NCBI GenBank assembly: GCA_018985225.1
Contig: JADGIF010000277.1
Location: 1 to 11,907 of the forward strand
DNA from: Amoeboradix gromovi
Taxonomy: Eukaryota > Sanchytriomycota > Sanchytriomycetes > Sanchytriales > Sanchytriaceae
Length of the DNA: 11,907 nucleotides
Reading direction: 5' to 3'
A program made the translations under genes and the position numbers. The notes under the pieces were generated by a model. That model made no database searches and was not told where the DNA came from. It saw nothing but the letters and a program-made list of their open reading frames with translations. Position 1 is the stretch's first letter. Each line of letters opens with the position of its first letter. Positions 1 through 6,956 of the stretch are shown here, piece after piece.

Positions 1-119
1 TGTTGAGACCCTGTCAGGTCACAGGATTACACAGTCCCCTGCTAATATAGTTGTGGACCTGGAGTTCAATCAGATAAATACCTCATAGGCCATAGGGGAC
101 CTAGGAGACGAATAAGATG

Positions 120-144
120 CGATCACTGGTAAGCACCGTGATCG
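120..144. repeat. Strong inverted repeat (hairpin)
   Basis: CGATCAC, an unpaired T, GGT, the loop AAGC, then ACC and GTGATCG form a 10-bp stem with one bulged base and a 4-base loop. It lies at the downstream end of the decayed Gag-like frame read on the minus strand. It could be a transcript hairpin or the remnant of a small palindromic element. No function can be assigned from sequence alone. Confidence 0.5.
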
Positions 145-629
145 TGGAAAACTATAACTAGGAACAATTCCTTTGGTAAAGATATAAAATTTATGACTTC
201 AAACTCTACTTCACCTCGAGTTAGCGAAATAGCAATAGATCCGAGTGAGGATCCGAACAACCTCCAAGTATTTGGAACTGTCTCCTTTTATGAGTACCAT
301 GAATTTTTTAACACACATGCGGCTGACAAGCATATATGCCTGCTCAGCTGTGTTTAAGTGATGTGGCATAACCAGAAGTTTAAACTGGTTGAGCCATTCG
401 CCAATAGCAATGAATTCATATCCAGTAAACTTGTTCCCAAATACATTAGCATATATATTAAGATTTTGTACCTTGGCTAGTTTAGTGGATTCTGATTGTT
501 GTGTAAGAGAGTCTAAGTAGCAGTAAAAAAAGCACTTAGGGCGTTATCCTGTACTGACCCAGAGTTCAACTGATTGTCTAACTCCTCTTGCTGCTGATGT
601 GCAGTCAGATTTGAACAATAATGAATTGC
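126..629 (-). pseudogene. Decayed retrotransposon Gag-like coding remnant (frameshifted)
   Basis: On the minus strand 543 down to 214 is open for 110 codons, but it has no early ATG and is easily missed. In its middle it reads like a Ty3/gypsy-type Gag core: FTGYEF..IGEWLNQFKLL, then AEQAYMLVSR, a Lys-rich turn, and YLEVVRILTRIY. This fits the family pattern of a WL.QF helix followed by helices around A..YL. Upstream, another frame (629-516) gives a Gln/Glu-rich leader, HQQQEELDNQLNSGS; the two frames meet at an A7/T7 run (525-531). Downstream, past the TGA at 211-213, a third frame stays open to 123-125 and encodes EVEFEVIN and SLPKELFLVIVF. The shifts, and the lack of protease or reverse transcriptase in view, suggest a dead copy that may continue beyond position 1. 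The family call is inferred from pattern only; an unrelated decayed gene is possible. Confidence 0.35.
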
Positions 630-650
630 TTATTTACCTTCCGTAGAGCT

Positions 651-897
651 ATCAATCAAAACAATAAAAGCATTGACATATGAATTGTGCTCAGAAACCT
701 TCAGCAACTCCGTCTGCTGCATGTATTTGAGGCATGAGAGTATGCACCGATAGTTGCAGCAGCGTCATGTCGCGAGCTGTGATACGCGCGAAACATTATA
801 AGTTCTTCCGTGTGCATATGGTCTAATGGTGACTGACTACTATCCGCTGTTCAACACAAAAAGTATCTGGCGAGTCGATGAAAAGGATACGGATATG
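651..897. repeat. Direct repeat, first copy (split by an 81-bp segment)
   Basis: 651-740 (90 bp) equals 1651-1740, and 822-897 (76 bp) equals 1741-1816, with no mismatch seen by eye. The halves are contiguous in the second copy and separated here by 741-821. Identity ends at both flanks (650 versus 1650, 898 versus 1817). Perfect identity implies a recent duplication or gene conversion, or possibly an assembly effect. Before the 81-bp segment the frame is open from about position 625 and is in register with the ORF that starts at 826. Confidence 0.9.
741..821. mobile_element. 81-bp segment with short terminal inverted repeats, absent from the second copy
   Basis: This segment interrupts the first repeat copy and is missing from the second. 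TATGCAC at 741-747 is the reverse complement of GTGCATA at 812-818, with TGG left over on the right. It is more GC-rich than its surroundings (GTCGCGAGC, ACGCGCG). Its length is a multiple of three and it contains in-frame stops. It begins GTATGC when read from 740, like a fungal 5' splice site, and TATAAG at 797-802 could be an acceptor, giving a 63-nt intron. The exact 81-bp boundary does not end in AG, however, so splicing does not explain the clean absence from copy two. A tiny MITE-like insertion or a deletion in copy two are the alternatives. Confidence 0.4.
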
Positions 898-1683
898 CTG
901 CGAAATTGTATCAAGTCAGAGTCGAGATACAGCAAGAACCATTGCATCGTTGCGTTTCAACAAAGATGCAGCTGGGCAATAGTTAAACTAACAGCAAAGC
1001 TATACAAAATAGAGCTGCATCTATATGCAGCAATAGATAAGTGGAGAAGTCCCTGTTTAGAGCCACTAGGCTGTTTGTTGCACAGAATATCAAAAGAGCA
1101 AGTCAGCGACATAACCATTCTTATAACGTCTCGTAAGCCCTGGCTAAGTATTTCTAGCAGCAAAATGGTTATTGCGCTGAGATGGCTGGAGACAGTGCTT
1201 ATAGTACTACGATTTAATCCTATAAGGGTCCGCTTTCCTGATGAAAAGTTTTGCCCTGCTTTGTACACTTTAGATCATTTGCGCGCAAGTACACTTAGCG
1301 AACTAAAGCATCCCAACGGGCTACAAATAAACAAGCTATTTGCCAATCTCAGAAACGGTTGCCATGAGCTATTCGACAAAAATGACATAAAATCCGTTGA
1401 TCCGTTAGAGTACCTGATGAGTGTCGATCAAGAGAAATACAAAGAAATGATAAAATGGGTCAGTATTGCCGACGGCATGAGATCCAGCTTCATGGAACTT
1501 TTGCGTAGCCATAAAATACAAGAGAGTATGATGGATAAACTTTATGCATGGATTTACAAAATATGCTTGTTTATGAATTTACAACAGATATGGACTACAG
1601 GCTATATGCTTAAGAATCTGGATTTGCTTTGGGAGCTGAAAATTAGCAGAATCAATCAAAACAATAAAAGCATTGACATATGA
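826..1683 (+). CDS. Unrecognised 285-codon ORF between the direct repeats
   Basis: An ATG-initiated ORF of 285 codons with a mixed, globular-looking composition. I recognise no domain or motif. The middle is rich in basic and hydrophobic residues; the second half has Leu/Ile/Met-rich helical stretches such as KYKEMIKWVS and DKLYAWIYKICLFM. Its first 24 codons lie in the duplicated block. Its last ten codons (INQNNKSIDI) run into the second repeat copy in a frame different from the one used there, so the C-terminus is probably a junction artefact of the duplication. Upstream, 625-738 is open in the same register (ending MYLRHE) and is cut off only by stops inside the 81-bp segment. The original gene may therefore start further upstream. 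A retroelement-derived or decayed gene is possible given the neighbouring Gag-like remnant. Confidence 0.4.
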   Translation: MVTDYYPLFNTKSIWRVDEKDTDMLRNCIKSESRYSKNHCIVAFQQRCSWAIVKLTAKLYKIELHLYAAIDKWRSPCLEPLGCLLHRISKEQVSDITILITSRKPWLSISSSKMVIALRWLETVLIVLRFNPIRVRFPDEKFCPALYTLDHLRASTLSELKHPNGLQINKLFANLRNGCHELFDKNDIKSVDPLEYLMSVDQEKYKEMIKWVSIADGMRSSFMELLRSHKIQESMMDKLYAWIYKICLFMNLQQIWTTGYMLKNLDLLWELKISRINQNNKSIDI

Positions 1684-1816
1684 ATTGTGCTCAGAAACCT
1701 TCAGCAACTCCGTCTGCTGCATGTATTTGAGGCATGAGAGTCTAATGGTGACTGACTACTATCCGCTGTTCAACACAAAAAGTATCTGGCGAGTCGATGA
1801 AAAGGATACGGATATG
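1651..1816. repeat. Direct repeat, second copy (uninterrupted)
   Basis: This 166-bp block joins exact copies of 651-740 and 822-897 without the 81-bp segment found in the first copy. The first half is offset by exactly 1000 bp from its partner, the second half by 919 bp. The frame stays open across the join, so the uninterrupted form looks like intact coding sequence. Confidence 0.9.
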
Positions 1817-1897
1817 TTGGTTGCGCCCTTTATGTTGATTACCTTTTATTCTTATATATTGGTCTTTCAGATATTGTTTGAACTTGTCATACGGTAA
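1721..1897 (+). pseudogene. Truncated duplicate of the 5' part of the 826-1683 gene
   Basis: The frame is open from about 1640, just after a TGA at 1637-1639, to a TAA at 1895-1897; the first ATG in it is at 1721. It reads MYLRHESLMVTDYYPLFNTK and continues to DTDML, the same residues that flank and begin the 826 ORF, but here without the interrupting segment. After DTDML the sequence diverges to a hydrophobic tail (PFMLITFYSYILVFQILFEL) unrelated to the first copy. This is best read as a broken tandem copy fused to unrelated sequence. A short membrane peptide is possible but unsupported. Confidence 0.4.
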
Positions 1898-1940
1898 TAT
1901 GTTGTTTGAATATGGGTTGTATTTTTAGAAGACTTACAGA

Positions 1941-3764
1941 TTATTTATTGCTTTTTCGTTTTTTATTTTTATTACCGTATTCTTTTTTTTTTCTTTTTTT
2001 TTTAATTTGACTTTCATCATCACTTAGTATTAGCTGCTCTACCTTGTCTTCATCGGCTTGTAATACAATGTCTATGTTTTTCAACTGCGGTTGATCGGTC
2101 ATTCTTTCTTCAACCTTTTCAATACTTTTCTGTAGCACTGCAATTGGCGCTTGTTTAGGCAAATTGTTTTCCCAGTCAATAATCAGATCAAGATCGCAAG
2201 GGCCAAACTTGACGTTTTTACGCTGATTTAGCAAGTACTCTCTAGATTCAGCTATTTTAGAACATATTTGGTGCATCATACCTTTTAATTTCTTGTTTGC
2301 AGAGTTCTTCTCCAACGTCTTCATAATCTTATGAACTGATACGCTCCAATCGCAGAAATATATTTTGTCACTGTGAACGGCAATTGCTTTTACGAAAGAG
2401 TCATGGCATTGTTCAATTAAGCTCTGCTGATAGGATAAGGTGTTAATATGCATTTTGGATGCTCTCACGGTTGTAGGGAAATCTATGTTTTTTATTGTTG
2501 GATTCTTTAAATCGCCGCTTACAGCGCTGGACTGTACAATTGCTAGTAGGTACTGCATAACCGGAACCATGGTCCCCGTTGACTTGTTAATCTCTATCAT
2601 TACATTAGTCAAATGAAATGTAAACGGATAGAACTTTGGAATTGGTTGTAGTTGAAGTATTGCATGTGATAACTGCACGAATGGGTAGATCAGTAGATTT
2701 GCGTGATTTCCTGTTTTGCTGCTAATCACTTTATTATCATTCATGGATCTGATAGCATTTAGCAAGTTGGAGTTCGGTATGGCATATTTACTAATAAATA
2801 AACCCCAGAGTCGCATCGATTGTAAGCATGTCCATCCATAGACATTATTCACCTTTTTTTCTGACTTGTTGTCGTATGCTAGTCGTGTCGAGGTTGCTAC
2901 CTGTCTTAGGTACTGATAACCCAATAAATACGTTGTTTCTAACTCGATTCCACATAGTTCAGAGACAATGGATTGACGCATAAATTCAATTAATGCTATG
3001 TTACGCTCGTGCACTTGTCTTGAGTGTTGCAAATAGGTCTTGTAGATGACTTTAATAGCTGTCTCTAACATGGATTTGTCTACTGATTTGTTATTATTAA
3101 ATAAAATCCTTCCGGATTTAGCATGGACAGCGAGTTTTATAACTGCCAGTCCTTTAGCTTTCATCAAAACTGAGCGACTGGAGCCAAATATAGTACAACT
3201 TGCAATAATTATTTTTTTAAGCGTTCTAGGGAAAGCATAAGCCAGCTGTATGATAGAGGATGATTGCGATAGTACAGAAGACATCAAAGGGTTTTCTACC
3301 ACATGGTCATCTTCAAGAGCGGAATCAGAGGCTTGAGTGGAGAGAAAGTGAATGAAACAAGAAATGATATTTCTGATTGCATTTTTGTACTTCAGATAAT
3401 TGGGTTCATTAGAGTATTTCTTAAATGATTCAGTTAGATTTAACTCTTTTTTCACAAACGCAACAACGTCATTGAAAACACAAACGGTCAACTTTTCAAA
3501 CGATTCTGTAGATTCAAGGTTGAAGTCCCCATCTTCAAATGATTTCTTAAGTATGCGAGTAACGTACTTGATGTTATTCTTGGATAAGTTGTTCATATGA
3601 TAATCCAAATCTTTTTCTTTTTCTTGCTCTAGCTCAAAGTCAGATTCTATGTCGCTCTCTTCGCTGACATCAGACTCAATTAGATCCTTGTCATTTTTTA
3701 AAAGGAACTGATAGAACTCAGGGTCCTCTTTTTCTAATTTTTGGAATTCCGATTTGATCGGCAT
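1941..3764 (-). CDS. NOC2: Nucleolar complex protein 2 (Noc2 family)
   Basis: A single uninterrupted 607-codon ORF from an ATG. Noc2 pairs with Noc1 and then Noc3 in nucleolar and nucleoplasmic pre-60S particles and is needed for large-subunit maturation and export. The layout fits: an acidic N-terminus (about 1-55) opening with FQKLEKEDPEFYQFL, which is typical of the family; a helical repeat body; the conserved VYGWTCLQSMRLWGLF at about 308-323; LIYPFVQLSHAILQLQPIPK at about 358-377, followed by FYPFTFHL; and a strongly basic Lys/Arg tail that probably acts as a nucleolar targeting signal. The length is slightly below the roughly 700 residues of budding-yeast Noc2. The tail is encoded in long T runs (1980-2003), where frame errors would be easy, but it ends normally and AATAAA overlaps the stop. 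The transcript runs away from the repeats and lies downstream of the DPBB gene on the same strand. Confidence 0.93.
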   Translation of the reverse strand: MPIKSEFQKLEKEDPEFYQFLLKNDKDLIESDVSEESDIESDFELEQEKEKDLDYHMNNLSKNNIKYVTRILKKSFEDGDFNLESTESFEKLTVCVFNDVVAFVKKELNLTESFKKYSNEPNYLKYKNAIRNIISCFIHFLSTQASDSALEDDHVVENPLMSSVLSQSSSIIQLAYAFPRTLKKIIIASCTIFGSSRSVLMKAKGLAVIKLAVHAKSGRILFNNNKSVDKSMLETAIKVIYKTYLQHSRQVHERNIALIEFMRQSIVSELCGIELETTYLLGYQYLRQVATSTRLAYDNKSEKKVNNVYGWTCLQSMRLWGLFISKYAIPNSNLLNAIRSMNDNKVISSKTGNHANLLIYPFVQLSHAILQLQPIPKFYPFTFHLTNVMIEINKSTGTMVPVMQYLLAIVQSSAVSGDLKNPTIKNIDFPTTVRASKMHINTLSYQQSLIEQCHDSFVKAIAVHSDKIYFCDWSVSVHKIMKTLEKNSANKKLKGMMHQICSKIAESREYLLNQRKNVKFGPCDLDLIIDWENNLPKQAPIAVLQKSIEKVEERMTDQPQLKNIDIVLQADEDKVEQLILSDDESQIKKKRKKKEYGNKNKKRKSNK

Positions 3765-3976
3765 CCTTGTGTTATCCTACAGTTCCATGCCAAAATTTTA
3801 ATACAGTTTTTGAGTTTAAAAAGCGCGCAGTATTCTTACTAATCAATTTAGGATATAGTTGTAAAGACTAAGGAATTATTACGGGAATTTAAAAACGGCA
3901 AAAAATTATTCTGCAAGCTGGTTGGGTTATTAGTCTATGTTTTTATTAATTCTATTGCAGCCATAGTAAAACGATG

Positions 3977-4399
3977 TTAGATTGTTACGGCTTCTACGCT
4001 TACTTTGAATGGATCATTTACAAGGCCTAGGACACCCTTTCCAGTATCGGGTTGCAATATTTTCCATGCTACTTCACTAAGATCTATCTTATCATCGGCA
4101 CATCCCTCGCACTCATCTAAAACAGGTACATCTACTGAAGCACCATTATAAACAACCTTAACTTTCTCACCACACATAGACATTTCGAACAGTCCTTTAG
4201 AAACTGCAGCATATAAGTTGTCTTCCGGGATGTCGTGAGTCTCGCATTTAAATTTCTGTGGTGGCACTGCGTTGTAAAAGGACGCCTGCTGAATTTTACC
4301 ATACAGTCTTTCTACGGCGACTGGTGCACTCTGTGGTATAGAGAATAAACAGTTGGCAAATAACATATCGATTTTAGGCTTAGACTTATTTATACTCAT
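3977..4399 (-). CDS. Small RlpA-like double-psi beta-barrel (DPBB) protein, probably secreted
   Basis: The 140-codon ORF starts at the ATG at 4399; the frame is open a little further but contains only a GTG. Residues about 34-130 look like the fungal RlpA-like/barwin-like DPBB fold: GKIQQASFYN, AAVSKGLFE, a lone CGEKV, then VDVPVLDECEGCADDKIDLS and AWKIL. The VLDEC..C..DKIDLS motif, with its Asp, is the family hallmark, seen in expansin-like proteins and small fungal secreted proteins. No enzymatic activity is known for most fungal members; wall or matrix association is inferred. The N-terminus is odd: a Lys-rich segment, then MLFANCLFSI and SAPVA|VER, which can serve only as a weak signal peptide. 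A short upstream frame (MICALIMCLS, followed by GTATGA) could be an alternative first exon. It is transcribed divergently from the Nse1-like gene. Confidence 0.8.
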   Translation of the reverse strand: MSINKSKPKIDMLFANCLFSIPQSAPVAVERLYGKIQQASFYNAVPPQKFKCETHDIPEDNLYAAVSKGLFEMSMCGEKVKVVYNGASVDVPVLDECEGCADDKIDLSEVAWKILQPDTGKGVLGLVNDPFKVSVEAVTI

Positions 4400-4439
4400 T
4401 AGTTCGAGCACTGATCATACTGAAAGGCACATGATTAAC

Positions 4440-4474
4440 GCACAGATCATAAAGTCTCAAGCACAGATCATAAA
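4440..4474. repeat. Two 14-bp direct repeats with 21-bp spacing
   Basis: GCACAGATCATAAA occurs at 4440-4453 and again at 4461-4474. The repeats lie in the short divergent intergenic region between the DPBB gene (minus) and the Nse1-like gene (plus), where duplicated regulatory-protein sites are often found. A two-turn spacing of 21 bp would put both copies on the same helix face. Regulatory function is inference. Confidence 0.6.
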
Positions 4475-4591
4475 ACAGTATATCAGAATTCGAAAAGCAA
4501 ATGGCTAAATGTAAATTTGGGCATTTCACCGCAGCTAGAAAATGATAAAACTTCCAAATTTGAGCACATATCCCCGTGTGACAGCATTAAG

Positions 4592-5230
4592 ATGGTGCTT
4601 AATATTCAGGGACATCAAGTCACAGCTAGCAATTTTACAAAATTATTTATAGCTAGAACTTGCATACCAGAAGAAAAACTGATTCATCTACTTAAAATAG
4701 ACGATGTTCAACAATTTTCAAAACTTGTTGCATCTGCAAATGAAAAGTTAAGTAACCTTAATGGCAAGATATACAAGGTCAATTCTGAACTTAATAATTC
4801 TGTGATTTATACTCTAGTTTATCATGGAAGGTACATGAGAGTCGATCAGCCTGCAAATGTTACTAATTTCTTCAAAGTCATAATTAATAAATTAGTATCA
4901 ACGATACGATCATTTCATGAATCAAATTTAGGTAACTCTTGCAGCCATGATAATTTTGAATGTAAAATAAATGAACACGACTCACTTAGAGAATTTAAGG
5001 GACCACCAAGTCAAGGGGAAGCAATTATAGCTAAGCTTGTTGTAAACGGATACTTGGAATCGAAAGCGGGCTCAATTTATCTAGGACCAACCTCAAAATT
5101 CGGATTGGGTAGTGTAATTCAGCCATATTTAAAAACCAGCAGCATAAACGGAGAAAGATTAATTTATTACAAGTTTTGCTGTGGCAACTATTATCACCCA
5201 CATCAAGTATGTGCCTATTGTAGCATATAG
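4592..5230 (+). CDS. NSE1: Nse1-like subunit of the SMC5/6 complex, RING reduced
   Basis: The start is the first ATG in frame (4592); the frame is open further upstream but has no ATG. The 212-residue product fits Nse1, the RING and winged-helix (KITE) subunit that binds Nse3 and Nse4 in the SMC5/6 DNA-repair complex. Residues 13-34 (NFTKLFIARTCIPEEKLIHL) match the family opening. Residues 44-105 hold the first winged helix, with IYTLVYHGRYMRV and an FFKVIINKLV helix. Residues 137-181 form the second, with QGEAIIAKLVVNGYLES and SIYLGPTSKFGL. The C-terminus normally carries a C4HC3 RING-like finger. Here only CCGNYYHPHQVCAYC remains, which lacks the first CxxC pair and most of the finger. AATAAA follows at 5240-5245, so the end seems genuine. 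Assignment rests on pattern and order, not on a search. Confidence 0.6.
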   Translation: MVLNIQGHQVTASNFTKLFIARTCIPEEKLIHLLKIDDVQQFSKLVASANEKLSNLNGKIYKVNSELNNSVIYTLVYHGRYMRVDQPANVTNFFKVIINKLVSTIRSFHESNLGNSCSHDNFECKINEHDSLREFKGPPSQGEAIIAKLVVNGYLESKAGSIYLGPTSKFGLGSVIQPYLKTSSINGERLIYYKFCCGNYYHPHQVCAYCSI

Positions 5231-5239
5231 TAGAAACAC

Positions 5240-5245
5240 AATAAA
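5240..5245 (+). promoter_or_regulatory. Polyadenylation-like AATAAA after the Nse1-like gene
   Basis: AATAAA lies 10 bases after the TAG of the Nse1-like ORF and is followed by a T-rich stretch. This is consistent with the transcript ending here and supports the short C-terminus. Confidence 0.4.
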
Positions 5246-5365
5246 TTCCTATTTTTCCTCACCATTGGCATTGTTGTTTATATCTTTCAAAATCTGTCGT
5301 TTTTTAGGTTGGTTATAAAGTTTATATTTTTCTGGAGATTTAAAAACTGTCAAGCAAGTAACTTA

Positions 5366-5601
5366 ATGTCGCAAGGCGAAAGTTTAGTCATAAATATTAA
5401 GACATTATATTTAGATGATATCAAGTGCGGTGTAATGATACGAAGTAAGTAAAAAGCCTTAAACTACAAAAATTGTCAGCGCAAAGACTCTTAGACGCTT
5501 TATATTATAATTTAAAACCCCTAAAAGCTCAAATAATTTGGTATTTTAATTTGCTAAACCATTTGTTTAGATGGTATAAATGTTTCCTTTCCGATAGATA
5601 A
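5366..5601 (+). CDS. Candidate two-exon small protein (66 aa) with a 35-nt intron
   Basis: Exon 1 (5366-5444) starts at an ATG and encodes MSQGESLVINIKTLYLDDIK and six more residues. It ends at a perfect donor, GTAAGT, at 5445. An acceptor, TTGTCAG, ends at 5479, giving a 35-nt intron with CTTAAAC as a possible branch site. Removing it joins the frames (phase 1), and exon 2 continues through TQRLLDALYYNLKPLKA and IIWYFNLLNHLFRWYK to TAA at 5599-5601. Without splicing the frame stops 9 bases after exon 1. A second acceptor at 5493-5494 would keep the frame and remove five more codons. The product is hydrophobic and basic, perhaps with one membrane or amphipathic helix near the end. I recognise no family. 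The gene model is inferred from splice signals and frame only. Confidence 0.4.
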
Positions 5602-5656
5602 TCTTTCTCTAGTTATTTAGTTGTTTAAAACTCTTTTTTCTCGTGTTCCATGACAA

Positions 5657-5953
5657 ATGACACCAAGTCACCACAACATTATATCAAATTTCGAAATACC
5701 ACCAGCAGATACAGAAGACGCTCTGTCTAAGAACCTATCCGGTACTTCGCAATACTATCAAAAAGATTCATATACAGTTTATAACATATTTGAAAAGTTG
5801 CTTGGGTATTTTCACATTTTCCTCAAAGAAGATTCTCTCACATGCGAGAGTCTTATCAAGCCAAAAGAGAGGTTTTCGGACAATAGGTTAGTGCCTATTC
5901 CAAGGGCTGTTCAGGCACTCGGATTATTAAAGACATTCAAAGTGGATAGATAA
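5657..5953 (+). CDS. Unrecognised 98-codon ORF
   Basis: An ATG-initiated ORF with a TGA in frame just upstream (5651-5653), so this ATG is the earliest start unless an exon joins from further upstream. The composition looks protein-like: a polar N-terminus (ISNFEIPPADTEDALSK), then a probable helix YNIFEKLLGYFHIFLKED, two Cys residues, and RLVPIPRAVQALGLLKTFK. No domain is recognised and no signal peptide or membrane span is clear. It lies about 55 bases after the candidate split gene on the same strand and could be a further exon of it, but I found no splice pair that joins them convincingly. It may also be a chance ORF in AT-rich DNA. Confidence 0.3.
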   Translation: MTPSHHNIISNFEIPPADTEDALSKNLSGTSQYYQKDSYTVYNIFEKLLGYFHIFLKEDSLTCESLIKPKERFSDNRLVPIPRAVQALGLLKTFKVDR

Positions 5954-6956
5954 GACAGGAAGGATATACTCAAATCTATGTGTACCTATTCAATCCCAGC
6001 TCTGTGTAGTTAACGCTTGAGGAACTACTCCAAAGGACCTAAGGAAACTATAAGTTTTTCTGGAAATTCTTTATCATCTAGTAAAACTGGACTCTAATCA
6101 GCAGCCGATCCGAGTAGCGGAGCATCACTATTTTATTACATCTTATAGGGAAAGAATGAGCTGTTTTTTACGATAAAAGCTGCTCTGTAATTGATTAGAT
6201 TTTATATCAAGTGAGTAAGCAAAGTACCAATAACAGAAATAAAGCAATAATCGGCAAAAATGATGGATTTCTAGCAGTATATCTGAATGTGTATGACTTA
6301 AAACAAGTTGAGCGAGAAGCCAGCAGTATACGTGCGTTGCCGTGAAATTATTACTTCACATATATGGGTATTAATGGAAATATGTCTAAAATCAAACATA
6401 AAGAACTGGACAACCATTTGCAACTATAGCACCTATAATATTAGTAACCACAGTTTCTTTATACTGCTGACTAGAGATAAGTATGAAAATGAGATTTGTA
6501 ATAAACCCATCCTTGTTAACGATAGCAAACATGCTGACCAACGCCCAGTTTGATTAAACATGTCTATTAGTATATGTACGCTGTCGCATGGAAAGGAAAA
6601 AGAAAGCAAAGAAATTAGTCAACGCTGATATTTTCTGATGCAGTGAAATCTGAATTTGCATTAAACCAATCCCAAAGTTGCTGAGAGTTTGATAGAAAAC
6701 AGCAAAAGACTTTGCTGTTAAACAAAATGATATTGGAGTTATTTCTCCTACTCTCTACATGATGAAATATATGGTTCTTCGGTAAAAATTTATTTATTTT
6801 TAAAGTGGGGTGTCACCATACCCAGTTACAATAGTAGTTCAGTTGCTAAAACTATACACTGTTTTTGAGTAGAGGAGTAGATGGGAACCTAATCTGGTAG
6901 ATTCAGGCCTAGTTGCACTTCAATTTTGAATATTTTTGAGATTCCGTCCTAATTAT
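5954..6956. other. About 1 kb without a convincing gene
   Basis: No ATG-initiated ORF of useful length is seen on either strand. The frame at 6308-6553 opens only with TTG and has no recognisable features. The frame at 6199-6342 is open for 48 codons and contains AVYLNVYDL, which resembles the start of PPPDE/DeSI peptidases, but nothing downstream supports that fold. GTGAGT at 6211 resembles a donor site without a good upstream exon. The last part (about 6780-6956) is A/T-rich and presumably holds the promoter of the GT69 gene. Confidence 0.5.

Noticed and set aside
55-80. tRNA-like GTTCAATC motif
   Set aside because: No A-box, acceptor stem or anticodon arm could be built around it.
1-200. 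Long terminal repeat beginning TGTTGAGACC
   Set aside because: The TG start is suggestive, but there is no matching second copy, CA end or primer-binding site in the window.
193-357. 54-codon plus-strand ORF starting MTSNSTSPRV
   Set aside because: It lies opposite the more coding-like Gag-type minus-strand frame, has no recognisable feature and is likely chance.
957-1268. 103-codon minus-strand ORF
   Set aside because: Antisense to the longer 826-1683 ORF, with a composition typical of a shadow frame and no motif.
3826-3852. GTATTC..TACTAATC..TTTAG intron-like string on the plus strand
   Set aside because: It lies in the gap between two minus-strand genes with no plus-strand coding sequence on either side.
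6308-6553. 81-codon ORF
   Set aside because: Opens only with TTG, with no ATG start, motif or splice support; not credible as a eukaryotic gene.
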